Below are positions 1-9,244 of a stretch of DNA of 64,000 nucleotides, one piece after another. The stretch's first letter is position 1, and each line of letters begins with the position of its first letter. This stretch comes from Candidatus Oscillochloris fontis. GTDB lineage: Bacteria > Chloroflexota > Chloroflexia > Chloroflexales > Chloroflexaceae. The stretch spans positions 1 through 64,000 of the forward strand of contig NZ_RYFD01000013.1 in assembly GCF_004138135.1 (NCBI RefSeq). The letters are read 5' to 3'. The notes beneath the pieces are model-generated. The model was not told where the DNA came from. It worked only from the letters and a program-made list of their open reading frames with translations, and searched no databases. The position numbers and the translations under genes are program-made.

Positions 1-124
1 CCAGCCATACCACACCGGAGGTCTTTGGTCAACCTCCCAGACCTGCTATGAACCAATTTTCAACTAGCACAACCCCCTACTTTTAATCAGTGATGGGGTT
101 GGTATTGCTTGGCGCAGTGGTGCA
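1..124 (+). pseudogene. Decayed 5' part of the STAND/CHAT gene
   Basis: Codons 68-124, in frame with the downstream gene, read LISDGVGIAWRSGA, which continues the SAV_2336-like pattern but contains no start codon. TAG at 65-67 interrupts this frame. Frame 1 of the first 50 bases reads PAIPHRRSLVNLPDLL then stops, which resembles the opening of the same domain. The simplest reading is a gene whose first domain has been broken by a stop and a frameshift or deletion; the rest lies outside the window. Confidence 0.5.
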
Positions 125-3100
125 ATGGCAGAGGCACTTATAGCATGGGCACGCTATGGACTTGTGAGCATGATTCAGGTACTACCTGAATCATGCTGGG
201 AGCGGAGTGGACTTGGGGCTTGGCCAGGAGCGCAGGTGTTAGCAAGTCAACCAGGTACACCCAATAGACGTCTACCCTATCGACATCGACGCCTACGGCG
301 TACTCAAAACATAGCAACAAGTGTTTGCTTACCAGTATTCAATCTTCTGCCGAACCATGTTGCACAATGGGCTCAATTTGCTGCGGGTGTCCCTGGAACC
401 ACACTTGCCGCCTATTTCATGCAGTCCAATCCCGATCTGCTTGAAGAGACACAATACGATGATGAGTTAGATGCTGCATCTATTGTGCAACGATTCTTAG
501 GCAGTGCTTCGCCTACGGCTCAGTACTTAAGTGGTCTGCTTGCAGTCGCTGCCCCACTAAATCTCGCTGTGGCTCGCCTAGTGCAGCGTGCATTGTTACC
601 GAATGCAGATCTTACCCATCTAGCAGAAGTCTGGCTAAGTGGTTTGATCCAACGTACCACAGATCTCAGGGCATCTACCACAGACCCAGAAGAGATTGTT
701 TATGAATTCTATCCAGGGGTTCGAGAGCGCCTGCGCTCACTGATTCCATCTGAAGATGTATTCACTGTTATACACGCTGTCTCTGCTTATATTGGTTCGC
801 GTTTAGGGCAATCACATGATTTCCGCACATGGATAAGCGAAGATAAGCCTTTTGCTGAAGATGATCCTCGCCGGCCCTTTGCTATGGTAACGGCTGAAGC
901 GTTGTATGGATTTGGTGGCTCCCACCGTGCATTGGCGGAACGCCTAGCACGGGTAGGTAGTAGTAGCTTTAGCATACATGGATGGTCATCATCCGCACAA
1001 ATATATACCGTACCTTCCATTTCCCTTGTTGAAGCACTTCCTCCTGAGCTACACAGTTATATTGGAACCCTAAAAAAACTTTGTGCTACACCTATTGAAT
1101 TAGATTTAATCATAGATCTTCTGACTGAACATCCTGTACTTGTTGTGGCTCTGCGTATGCTCGCGGGAAAGAATATTACTGGAATTGGTCAAATTCTAGA
1201 AACTCTTGATGCAAATGGTGTTGTTGAACAGATTACCATTATCTCAAATAGTAAAGATTCGATCACAATCCAACTCCCACATCTCCCGCGACAAGTTACT
1301 GCCACCGCTGCCCAAAAGTTGCTCGAAGCAATACCGCTAGAGACACTTGCCCCACTCGCTCCTCTGCCTCCCAGTTCGCGTATCTTCAGCCGTAATCACC
1401 AATTCGTTGGAAAGGAGACCGATTTACTTGCTCTCGCGCGACTGCTCAAGACGGCTGATGCAGCAATTGTCTCAGTGCTGACAATTACTGGTCTTGGTGG
1501 AATCGGTAAAACCCAGTTGGCGATAGAGTTTGCCCATCGCTACGGCCAATTCTTCGCAGGAGGAGTCTTCTTGCTCAGTTTCGCCGACCCCGCTGGTATT
1601 CCCGGTGAGATCGCCGCGTGTGGGATGTCGCTCAACATCTCCGGCTTTGCCGACCTCAAAATTGACGATCAGGTGCAGCGGGTGGTTGCTGCGTGGCAGG
1701 AAGCGTTGCCGCGCCTACTGATCTTCGACAACTGCGAAGACGAGTCGCTGCTGACCCAGTGGCGACCGACGACGGGCGGCTGCCGAGTGGTGGTGACGAG
1801 CCGCAATGCAACCTGGATTCATAGCGCAGCAGTGACGATCTACCCGATGGGCATCCTCAGTCGGACGGAGAGTATCGCCCTGCTGCGTAATCTGCGTGAA
1901 AATCTGAGTGAGGACGAGGCGGACATGATCGCTGAGGTTCTGGGTGATCTGCCGCTGGCGTTACACCTCGCTGGGAATTACCTGCGCACCTACCCCCAGG
2001 AGCAACCAGCAACCTACCTGCAACGACTCGATACAGCCCTGATTAATCATCACTCGCTTATGGGACGTGGCTCCCGCCACTCGCCAACCAATCACGAACT
2101 CCATGTCGCTCGCACCATTGCCATGAGCTATGATCGTCTGGATACTACTCACCCAATAGACGCCGGTGCTCTGTATCTCCTAGCACGGGCAGTATGGTTT
2201 GCACCAGGCGCACCATTTCCTACCGATTTGCTACTGGATAGCCTCGGAGGTGACCGCACAGACGAGGCTGCTCACCTCGACGCCCAAGATGCACTGAACC
2301 GCCTGCTGGCTCTCGGCTTATTGGAACAAGAACACGATACCCTCACCCTACATCGCCTGCTGCATGCTTTCGTGCGCCAAGTCGCGAACGATCCAGCAGC
2401 GCAGGGAGCAATCGAAGATGTGCTGATTGATCACGCAGACCAACTGAATGCAACCGGTTACCCCGCCGCGATGGATACCATCGTCGCCCACTTGCGCTAT
2501 GCCACTGATCACACCGTCGGGCGTAATGATGATCGGGCGGCGAGTCTATGCAATGCCTTGGGCTACCACTTGGATATGCGAGGTGACTACGCCGCCGCTC
2601 GCCCGCTCTATGAGCGCACCCTAGCCATAGCCGAAATCACGCTGGGTTCCAGCCACCCCCAAACTGCTCAAAGTCTGAACAACCTCGCAACACTCTTGCA
2701 GACAGTGGGAGACTATGATGCAGCGCGCCCACTATTGGAACGTGCCCTCGCCATCAGCGAGTCTAGTCTTGGATCAAACCATCCCACTACCGCTCAAAGT
2801 CTGAATAACCTAGCGACACTTTTGCAAACAGTGGGAGACTACGCAGCAGCACGCCCACTATTGGAACGTGCCCTGGCGATTCACGAAGCCGTGCTTGGCC
2901 CCAGTCACCCCCAGACTGCTCAAAGTCTGAATAACCTAGCGACACTCTTGCAAACAGTGGGAGAGTATGCGGAAGCGCACTCACTCTTTCATCAAGCCCT
3001 GTCCATTCGCGAGGCGGTGCTCGGCCCCAGCCATCCCGCTACTGCCATAAGCATCAACAACCTTGCCTTACTGTATTACTCAGAAGGTGACTACGCCATC

Positions 3101-4843
3101 GCCCGCCCGCTCTTCCAGCGTGCTCTTGAGATTCACGAGGCGACTCTTGGCCCGACCCATCCCACTACCGCTACTAGCCTTAACAACTTGGCCGAGATCT
3201 TCCGCGCAATAGGGGACTACGCGGCGGCACGCCCTCTGTTAGAACGCGCTCTGGCGATTCACGAGGCGACCCTTGGTTCAAGGCATCCCCAGACCGCCCA
3301 AAGCTTGAATAACCTAGCGGTACTCCTAGAAGCAGTAGGCGATTATGCAGAAGTTCAGCCACTGTATGATCGCGCTTTGGCAATCAATAAAGCAGTACTA
3401 GGAGCCAATCATCCTGATACTATAACTATTCTTAATAATTTTACCGACTCTTTGCACTCTTCTCTCAATATTGAACTCACGATCACCCGTACTGCTGATG
3501 GGGCAACCACCGCCGCCCTGCGGGCTGAGTTGCCCAACCGCCGCGCCGATCTCGTGCCACCCGAACCGATCCCCCTCGATGCGGTGGCGCTGCGTGCGCT
3601 CACCACCATCCCCGATGCTTACGGAGTTGCCCTGACCGCGATGGTCTTTGCGCCGGCGCTGCGCGAGGGTTGGCAGCGGGTGCGCGGCTTTGCCGACGCG
3701 GGCCAGCCGGTGCGAGTGCGCCTCGTGCTGATGGGCGATGATGGGCTGCACGCTATCCGCTGGGAGTTGTTGCGTGACCCCGTGGATAGTACGCCGCTGG
3801 CCTCCAGTGAACGCACGCCCTTGTCGCGCTTCATGGACACTGCGAGCTTGGCCGAGGTGCAGGCCCCGGCCAAACCCACCCTGCACGCGGTCATTGCGGT
3901 GGCCAACCCGGATCTGCACAAATACCAGATGGCGCAGGTGGATGTTGCCGCTGAGGTGCAACGCGCCCAGCGCGGCCTGGGCGATCTGCGCGCCACGATC
4001 CTGGATGGCCGGGAAGGTCGCCCACTGGCGAGTCTGGCCAGCATCGCCGCCGCATTGCGCGAGGAGGTCAGCATTCTCTACCTCGTGTGCCACGGTACAT
4101 TGACCAAGGGCGAACCGTACCTTTTCCTGGAGATGGATGGTAGCGGGGCGTACCAGCCCACCGCTGGGGCGGCGCTGGTGCAGAAGATCACCGCGCTGAC
4201 CCGCCGCCCGCTGCTGGTGGTGCTCGCTTCGTGCCAGGGGGCGGGCGACACCTATGCGATGTTGGCGGCGCTTGGCCCGCAGTTGGCCCGTGCTGGAGTG
4301 GGCGCGGTGATCGCGATCCAGGGCAATGTGCCGATGACCCTGGTGTCCCAACTGACGCCGCGCCTCTTCACCGAGTTGCGCCGCGACGGCCAGATTGACC
4401 GTGCCCTGGCGGCGGCACGCGCCGCGCTGCACCAGTACCCCGATTGGTGGATGCCGACGCTCTGGATGGCGGTGCGGGACGGGGCGTTGTGGCGGGCGGA
4501 GCTGCCTGTCGCCGCACCCACGCCAAACATCGCTATCGGCACAGTGCAGCAGATCACGATCAGCGGCGGCAGCGTAGGCAGCATCATTGGCAGGAACTCT
4601 GGCAACCCGCCCGCCCCGGCGGGGGCGCAATCCGAAGCCATCACCCACCAGCACACCCTCTTGGCGACCCATCGGCGCACCCTGGGCCACTACCTGCAAC
4701 AGCTTGCGGTCTTCGGTACAGCCTATGCCCCTCCGCATATTATGCACGGTGCCACAGAGGCACGAGCCGGGATCGCCCGCGCTAAAGCGGCGCTGCGCGC
4801 TCTGGGGGTCATGGTTGAAGATCTCCCGGACGACACACCATAA
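125..4843 (+). CDS. SAV_2336-like / NB-ARC / TPR / CHAT multidomain protein (5' end damaged)
   Basis: Large STAND-type protein of 1572 residues. Residues 1 to about 260 look like the C-terminal half of the SAV_2336-like N-terminal domain (LPVFNL near 68, PGVRERLRSL near 200). An NB-ARC NTPase follows, with Walker A GLGGIGKT at 456-463. Seven kinesin-light-chain-type TPRs of 42 residues (nt 2543-3424) share SLNNLATLL and ALAIHEA cores. A CHAT caspase-like protease domain occupies about 1130-1460, with candidate catalytic His1323 (CHG) and Cys1370 (SCQG). A helical tail (HRRTLGHYLQQLA) resembles small effector-associated domains. The family logic is sensing by repeats, NTP-driven oligomerisation and proteolytic output, as in conflict or cell-suicide systems. 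ATG 125 is the first start after an in-frame stop at 65-67 and lacks a clear ribosome site; homologous-looking codons continue upstream, so the N-terminus is probably lost. Confidence 0.85.
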   Translation: MAEALIAWARYGLVSMIQVLPESCWERSGLGAWPGAQVLASQPGTPNRRLPYRHRRLRRTQNIATSVCLPVFNLLPNHVAQWAQFAAGVPGTTLAAYFMQSNPDLLEETQYDDELDAASIVQRFLGSASPTAQYLSGLLAVAAPLNLAVARLVQRALLPNADLTHLAEVWLSGLIQRTTDLRASTTDPEEIVYEFYPGVRERLRSLIPSEDVFTVIHAVSAYIGSRLGQSHDFRTWISEDKPFAEDDPRRPFAMVTAEALYGFGGSHRALAERLARVGSSSFSIHGWSSSAQIYTVPSISLVEALPPELHSYIGTLKKLCATPIELDLIIDLLTEHPVLVVALRMLAGKNITGIGQILETLDANGVVEQITIISNSKDSITIQLPHLPRQVTATAAQKLLEAIPLETLAPLAPLPPSSRIFSRNHQFVGKETDLLALARLLKTADAAIVSVLTITGLGGIGKTQLAIEFAHRYGQFFAGGVFLLSFADPAGIPGEIAACGMSLNISGFADLKIDDQVQRVVAAWQEALPRLLIFDNCEDESLLTQWRPTTGGCRVVVTSRNATWIHSAAVTIYPMGILSRTESIALLRNLRENLSEDEADMIAEVLGDLPLALHLAGNYLRTYPQEQPATYLQRLDTALINHHSLMGRGSRHSPTNHELHVARTIAMSYDRLDTTHPIDAGALYLLARAVWFAPGAPFPTDLLLDSLGGDRTDEAAHLDAQDALNRLLALGLLEQEHDTLTLHRLLHAFVRQVANDPAAQGAIEDVLIDHADQLNATGYPAAMDTIVAHLRYATDHTVGRNDDRAASLCNALGYHLDMRGDYAAARPLYERTLAIAEITLGSSHPQTAQSLNNLATLLQTVGDYDAARPLLERALAISESSLGSNHPTTAQSLNNLATLLQTVGDYAAARPLLERALAIHEAVLGPSHPQTAQSLNNLATLLQTVGEYAEAHSLFHQALSIREAVLGPSHPATAISINNLALLYYSEGDYAIARPLFQRALEIHEATLGPTHPTTATSLNNLAEIFRAIGDYAAARPLLERALAIHEATLGSRHPQTAQSLNNLAVLLEAVGDYAEVQPLYDRALAINKAVLGANHPDTITILNNFTDSLHSSLNIELTITRTADGATTAALRAELPNRRADLVPPEPIPLDAVALRALTTIPDAYGVALTAMVFAPALREGWQRVRGFADAGQPVRVRLVLMGDDGLHAIRWELLRDPVDSTPLASSERTPLSRFMDTASLAEVQAPAKPTLHAVIAVANPDLHKYQMAQVDVAAEVQRAQRGLGDLRATILDGREGRPLASLASIAAALREEVSILYLVCHGTLTKGEPYLFLEMDGSGAYQPTAGAALVQKITALTRRPLLVVLASCQGAGDTYAMLAALGPQLARAGVGAVIAIQGNVPMTLVSQLTPRLFTELRRDGQIDRALAAARAALHQYPDWWMPTLWMAVRDGALWRAELPVAAPTPNIAIGTVQQITISGGSVGSIIGRNSGNPPAPAGAQSEAITHQHTLLATHRRTLGHYLQQLAVFGTAYAPPHIMHGATEARAGIARAKAALRALGVMVEDLPDDTP

Positions 4844-4977
4844 GCCTTCCTTCTGACATCACCGCCGCCTTGTCTTCTACATTGTGATTGCAATAGAACC
4901 CGCCAGATACCTACCCACCCTCCGCTATTATTTGCTATACTGTCCTCGTCAACACAGGCTATCAGAAAACAACCTAT

Positions 4978-6444
4978 ATGAGTACTGATATTCAAGAGAT
5001 GACCGCCGCTGAAGCAGGATTGTCTACCCAACGTCAGCTCGATATTGCCCTTCTGGAGATGGTTAGCCGTGGTGGTGAGTCGGTGGTGCGGGATCTCTAC
5101 TATGCTATCGAGCGTTATATGGGCGGGGCTATACTCTCCCAGCAGGGGCGCGATACGCTGCGTAGCCTGATCAGCCGCGCTGCGGTTGAACGTGGCTATG
5201 TCTATCCCTATGACCCAAGTATTGCTCGGTGGCAAATTACCGAAACCGGCCAAGCCTATGTGGATTCTATCCGCGATGATCTGGCGCGTGATGGTATTGC
5301 GCCGACGAAAGTAACGAGTGGCGAGATTTTGCCCGAAGGGTTTGATACCACAACCTTCGATTTGGGCAATTACCCGATTGATAGTTTGCTTATTCGCTCA
5401 GAGCAGCGCACAGTTTTTGATGTGCTTCGGCGTATGGAGCGGGGCCATTTTATCCTTAACCCCGATTTTCAGCGCGATTTTGTCTGGGATGAGGCGAAAC
5501 AGAGCAAACTTATTGAGTCGACGCTGATGCGTATTCCGCTACCGGTCTTTTATCTGGCCGAAAATGACGAGGGTAAAGTGATTGTCGTTGATGGGCTTCA
5601 ACGCCTCTCCACTCTTCAGCGCTTCTTGAATAATGATCTGGTGCTGCGTGGCTTGGGTACTGATAGTGGTGAGCCGAATGAGTATCGTGAAAGTCAGCGC
5701 CTCAATGGTATGCGCTTCAATGATCTGCCAGCTAAGCTCCAAAATCGGATCGAAGATACGCAACTCATTCTCTATCTGATTGATGCGAAGGTGCCTGAAC
5801 GGGCACGTCTGGATATCTTCGACCGGGTGAATAGTGGTGTACCACTTAGTCGCCAGCAGATGCGTAATAGCCTCTATGTTGGCCCCGCTACCCGCTGGCT
5901 CAAGGAGCAGGCGCAGAGTGCCGACTTCCTGCAAGCTACTGGTGGCAGCCTGAATAGCAGTACGATGCGCGACCGTGAGGCGATCAATCGCTTCTGTGCA
6001 TTTTTGCTCTTTGGTGTTGAGGGCTACCGGCAGAGCAGCAGCGATATGGATGGATTCCTGGCGCGAACACTCAAGATGATCAATACCCAGCCTCCAAGCT
6101 GGATCGCCGATCATCTTACCAAGCCATTCCAACGGAGTATGCGTAACAACTACCAGATCTTTCAGCGCCATGCCTTCCGTAAACATACCGATCCTCATGC
6201 TAACCGCAATGTGATCAATATCGCCCTCTTCGATATCTATTCGGTGCTGATGACTCGCTATAGCGAGCAATTTGTGGCTCAACATACTGAAGAGTTCCAT
6301 CAGCGTTTTTATCTCCTGCTGCGTAACCCCGATTTTCAGGTCGCAATTACCAACGCCACCAATGGCCTGCGCCAAGTTACCGAGCGATTTGAGGCGATCA
6401 AAAACATCCACGCTGACCTTCCAGCGGATATTGAGGTGGCATAA
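4978..6444 (+). CDS. DUF262 (GmrS/ParB-like) protein with N-terminal winged helix
   Basis: 488 residues. About 15-100 is a winged-helix-like segment (LDIALLEMVSRGGESVVRDL, ending WQITETGQAYVDS). From about 145 to 350 is a DUF262 domain: hallmark FILNPDFQRDFVW, then VVDGLQRLSTL at about 203-213 (the usual DGQQR box, with L for the first Q), then IFDRVNSGVPLS. DUF262 is a ParB/sulfiredoxin-fold NTP-using domain found in type IV restriction enzymes such as GmrSD and in other phage-defence proteins. No HNH/DUF1524 nuclease domain is evident in the C-terminus, unlike full GmrSD. The stop TAA shares its last A with the ATG of the next gene, so the two are translationally coupled. A TATACT -10-like box lies at 4936-4941, but no good -35 was found. 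Confidence 0.85.
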   Translation: MSTDIQEMTAAEAGLSTQRQLDIALLEMVSRGGESVVRDLYYAIERYMGGAILSQQGRDTLRSLISRAAVERGYVYPYDPSIARWQITETGQAYVDSIRDDLARDGIAPTKVTSGEILPEGFDTTTFDLGNYPIDSLLIRSEQRTVFDVLRRMERGHFILNPDFQRDFVWDEAKQSKLIESTLMRIPLPVFYLAENDEGKVIVVDGLQRLSTLQRFLNNDLVLRGLGTDSGEPNEYRESQRLNGMRFNDLPAKLQNRIEDTQLILYLIDAKVPERARLDIFDRVNSGVPLSRQQMRNSLYVGPATRWLKEQAQSADFLQATGGSLNSSTMRDREAINRFCAFLLFGVEGYRQSSSDMDGFLARTLKMINTQPPSWIADHLTKPFQRSMRNNYQIFQRHAFRKHTDPHANRNVINIALFDIYSVLMTRYSEQFVAQHTEEFHQRFYLLLRNPDFQVAITNATNGLRQVTERFEAIKNIHADLPADIEVA

Positions 6445-7622
6445 TGCTTCAACAGATCATTCTTAGGCACTTCAAATGTTTTGAGCAACTCCGACTGCCC
6501 CTGGCGCCACTCACCCTGCTGAGTGGACTGAATGCTTCGGGTAAATCAACCGTTATTCAGTCGCTGGCGCTGCTGCATCAGACCATGACCGAGAATCCAG
6601 GTAGCCCAGGGTTGGTACTGAATGGCAAGGATGTCTCGCTCGGCAGCGCTGATGAGATTGTTGATAAGATCACTGGACGCGATAGCTTTACGATTAAGAT
6701 CGAGCATAGTGAAGGCGCGATCCATTGGCGGATGCAGGTTGAGGCTAACGAGTTAATCGCGCCGTTTGCCGCCATTCGGTGGGAGACGGAAGATACTCGC
6801 GGGCAACTTGATCACGAGCATACGCGAACCTTTCTCAGTATGCCTGGGCCGCCAAGCGGGTTGCTCCAAACCCTCCAGGGCCTGACCTATATTTCAGCAG
6901 ATCGTATTGGCCCCCGCGAAACCTACCAAGCCAGTAGCTGCACACAGCAGACAGGCGTTGGCGCACGCGGTGAGTACACGCCATGGTTTATTGATACCTA
7001 TGAAGATCTGGTGATCCCTGGTGCGATGTGTCACCCTAGTGCAACACCAATCCTCAAGCGTCAGGTGGAGGCGTGGCTCGATGCCTTCTTCCCTGGGAGC
7101 GGATTTGAGATTGAACGCCTCCCACGAACCAATCTGTTGGTGATGCGGCTGCGAACTAGTACCGCCACCAACTACCACCGCCCAGTGAATGTGGGCTATG
7201 GCCTGAGCCATGTACTACCGGTGATTACCGCATGCCTCGGAGCCGTTGGCCTTGCCCAACGCGATTCACAGGTTGCTCCGCTCGTGATGATTGAGAACCC
7301 TGAGTTACATCTTCACCCGGCTGGACAATCAGCGATGGGTCTCTTTCTGGCTAGGGCAGCGGCTACTGGTGCGCAGGTGATCATTGAGACCCACAGCGAC
7401 CATATTTTGAACGGTATCCGTAGGGCGGTCAAAGGGGTAGAAGGGGAAGCAATCCTCAGGCCAGATCAGGTGGCAATCCACTTCTTTCAGTCGCGTGATG
7501 GTAGCGGGAAGCGTCCGCAGGTCATCTCTCCAGTTATTGATGCTCAGGGCAATCTCGATTCATGGCCGCCAGACTTCTTCGACCAGTATGAGAAGGATGT
7601 CGGCTCGCTGATTGGATGGTAG
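6444..7622 (+). CDS. OLD-like AAA ATPase, DUF3696 family
   Basis: 392-residue SMC/OLD-type ATPase. The N-terminus IILRHFKCFEQLRLPLAPLT leads into Walker A GLNASGKS at 28-35. The ABC-type Walker B region is MIENPELHLHP near 282-292, followed by the switch-like THSDHILNGIR. The C-terminus (QVAIHFFQ, LDSWPPDFFDQY) is the DUF3696 signature seen in predicted AAA ATPases of defence islands. No TOPRIM nuclease follows, so it differs from classical OLD nucleases. It is the second gene of a three-gene operon; its start overlaps the DUF262 stop and its end abuts or overlaps the third gene. Inference: an NTP-driven sensor or regulator for the DUF262 partner. Confidence 0.85.
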   Translation: MLQQIILRHFKCFEQLRLPLAPLTLLSGLNASGKSTVIQSLALLHQTMTENPGSPGLVLNGKDVSLGSADEIVDKITGRDSFTIKIEHSEGAIHWRMQVEANELIAPFAAIRWETEDTRGQLDHEHTRTFLSMPGPPSGLLQTLQGLTYISADRIGPRETYQASSCTQQTGVGARGEYTPWFIDTYEDLVIPGAMCHPSATPILKRQVEAWLDAFFPGSGFEIERLPRTNLLVMRLRTSTATNYHRPVNVGYGLSHVLPVITACLGAVGLAQRDSQVAPLVMIENPELHLHPAGQSAMGLFLARAAATGAQVIIETHSDHILNGIRRAVKGVEGEAILRPDQVAIHFFQSRDGSGKRPQVISPVIDAQGNLDSWPPDFFDQYEKDVGSLIGW

Positions 7623-7629
7623 GTACACT

Positions 7630-8592
7630 GTGGATCTCTTCGTCAATGATCTCTCGCTCCACGGTCAGTTCGGTGATTATCAAGCATTTCGGCGCTCACT
7701 CGATGACGTACTCGCCTGCCGCACCTGCGCCGCCAATTACCAACGAACGTTGCGTGTTCCACGCTCGATCATTGAGCGTCAAGTCACGCCCCAAGCAGAC
7801 TTTCGCCAAGCAGTGCAAGCGAATCGTGATCGCAATTTCGTTATGCTGATTATGGAGTGGCTTAATAAGCGTGGGCCATTTGTCGAAGATGATCTCTTAC
7901 GCAACCCTAATGAATACCTTGCCCTGAGCGATGATACGCTTGTCACCGATGAGGCTATTGGTGAGGCAGCAACCCGCCATTTTCAAGGCTTATCTGCCGG
8001 GTTGATCAGTTTTGCACCTTCAACATACCAGCATACACCAATCAGTGTACACTGGCACCATGATGATGGTAGTGTGGAGAGTTGCGCATTACCCAATTGT
8101 TGCGAGCCAGAACAACTCCAATGTCTGCTCGAATCCTACCGTCAGCCTCCGGAAAGTTGGAATGATTTTATTGCCCAACTCCCCGGACGTTTTCCCCACC
8201 TCACGTTTCTTCCTGGATTAGAAGATTACCTCAAAGGAACCACGTTCTCTCCGTACTTGGTGGAGCGAAGTTTTGTGCTGCTCGATGTGCTGAATCGGCT
8301 CAAAACCTGCTTTGATGCAGAGGGCCAGCGTACTGCCGCCGGAGAGGAGTTGATAGATAATTTCTTTCGACGTGATAAGGCGCTCTTCTCCGACTCATCA
8401 GATTCGGAGAAGAATGATCCCGTTTTCCGTAACGCAATGACCTTCAAAGACCCAGATGGTCATGAGTTGATCTGTTTCTGGCATGGCAAGGTGAAACGAC
8501 CGATACAATTTCGTATCCACTTCAGTTATCCAATTCAGAGCCATACGCCCTTGTATGTTGCCTACATCGGCGAAAAGCTGACCAAGAAGTAG
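7630..8592 (+). CDS. Unknown third gene of the DUF262-ATPase operon
   Basis: About 320 residues, family not recognised. GTG 7630 is preferred because GGTAGG lies just upstream; TTG 7612, overlapping the ATPase stop, is the alternative. The N-terminus (VDLFVNDLSLHGQF) and the C-terminal block (LICFWHGKVKRPIQFRIHF, then PLYVAYIGEKLTKK) look like a compact conserved fold. A Cys pair (CRTC) occurs near residue 30 and another (NCCEP) near 150. Codons 8375-8444 (KALFSDSSDSEKND) coincide with a palindromic element repeated in the next gene, which suggests an in-frame insertion. The coupling makes a shared function with the two upstream genes likely; the activity is unknown. Confidence 0.75.
   Translation: MDLFVNDLSLHGQFGDYQAFRRSLDDVLACRTCAANYQRTLRVPRSIIERQVTPQADFRQAVQANRDRNFVMLIMEWLNKRGPFVEDDLLRNPNEYLALSDDTLVTDEAIGEAATRHFQGLSAGLISFAPSTYQHTPISVHWHHDDGSVESCALPNCCEPEQLQCLLESYRQPPESWNDFIAQLPGRFPHLTFLPGLEDYLKGTTFSPYLVERSFVLLDVLNRLKTCFDAEGQRTAAGEELIDNFFRRDKALFSDSSDSEKNDPVFRNAMTFKDPDGHELICFWHGKVKRPIQFRIHFSYPIQSHTPLYVAYIGEKLTKK
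8375..8444. repeat. Protein-embedded palindromic element, copy A
   Basis: About 70 bp nearly identical to 9155-9224. Its core is a perfect 9-bp stem, CTTCTCCGA (8385-8393) with TCGGAGAAG (8404-8412), around a 10-nt loop. It lies in frame within the third defence-operon gene and encodes ALFSDSSDSEKN. Confidence 0.8.
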
Positions 8593-8620
8593 GCTAAAGG
8601 TTGCAGCACGTGTAAATTTT

Positions 8621-8692
8621 GGAAACATCCGCAAGACGGAGGAGGGGCCGGTGGTGAGTGATGTGCGCGAGCCGCTCGTGGAATATCTTTAA
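8621..8692 (+). pseudogene. Fragment of a gvpH-like gene
   Basis: About 70 bp matches the inside of the intact gvpH at 10680-10749 with only a few mismatches and a 1-bp insertion near 8682. The shared stretch spans the codons for NIRKTEEGPVVSDVREP. It has no start and ends by frameshift at TAA (8690-8692). It is a relic of a duplication or of a displaced second gvpH copy. Confidence 0.75.
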
Positions 8693-8784
8693 TAGACGAC
8701 AAGATCATTCACTACAACCACTGCATTTCTCTGGTACAATAGGCGATGTTTGTCTATACAAACGTGGTTTTCAGGAGGAACTAA

Positions 8785-9219
8785 ATGACTCACTCAGGGT
8801 ATACTTTATTTAATCTGGAGGAAGAAGCGAGAAGTGGCCGTAAATGGTTTGTCGGTTCATTCTTGCCCGAAACCCATGGAGCATATAGTTCGAATATCGA
8901 GGTCGGTTATCTACATCTTCAACACGTAGATAGTGCAGATCAGTACCACTTACATGTAAAGACTGAAGAATATTATCTGGTACTAAGTGGGTATATGAAA
9001 ATTCAAATTGATACTGAAATCATAGATGTTTCACCTGGACATCTCTTGTTGGTCCGACCACATATACCGCATATCATTCTAGAAGTTATCGCAGATACTC
9101 GAATACTCCTGCTTAAAGCACCGTCAAATCCTCAGGATAAGGTTATTGTTGCTCATAAAGCGCTCTTCTCCGACTCATCAGATTCGGAGAAGAACGCTCC
9201 CGATTTCCCAACGCAATGA
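8785..9219 (+). CDS. Small single-domain cupin protein
   Basis: 144 residues. Cupin motif 1 is YHLHVKTEEYYLVLSG (metal-type His/His-x-Glu pattern) and motif 2 includes PGHLLLVRPHIPH, so a metal-binding beta-barrel is likely; substrate unknown. A strong AGGAGGA lies 5-11 nt before ATG 8785. The last 20 residues (from KALFSDSSDSEKN to the stop) come from the palindromic element also present in the preceding gene, so the native C-terminus has been replaced or extended. AT-richer codons than the neighbours suggest a different origin. Confidence 0.75.
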   Translation: MTHSGYTLFNLEEEARSGRKWFVGSFLPETHGAYSSNIEVGYLHLQHVDSADQYHLHVKTEEYYLVLSGYMKIQIDTEIIDVSPGHLLLVRPHIPHIILEVIADTRILLLKAPSNPQDKVIVAHKALFSDSSDSEKNAPDFPTQ

Positions 9220-9224
9220 CCTTT
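9155..9224. repeat. Protein-embedded palindromic element, copy B
   Basis: Second copy of the element at 8375-8444, with the same 9-bp stem at 9165-9173 and 9184-9192. It forms the 3' end of the cupin ORF. A 1-nt deletion relative to copy A changes the frame after SEKNAPDF. Confidence 0.8.
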
Positions 9225-9244
9225 AACTGATAGCTACTCCCCCA

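Noticed and set aside
3398-4747. 449-residue open frame on the minus strand
   Set aside because: Antisense to the CHAT domain of the multidomain protein. It is Arg/His/Gln-rich without any domain and is a shadow of GC-rich codons.
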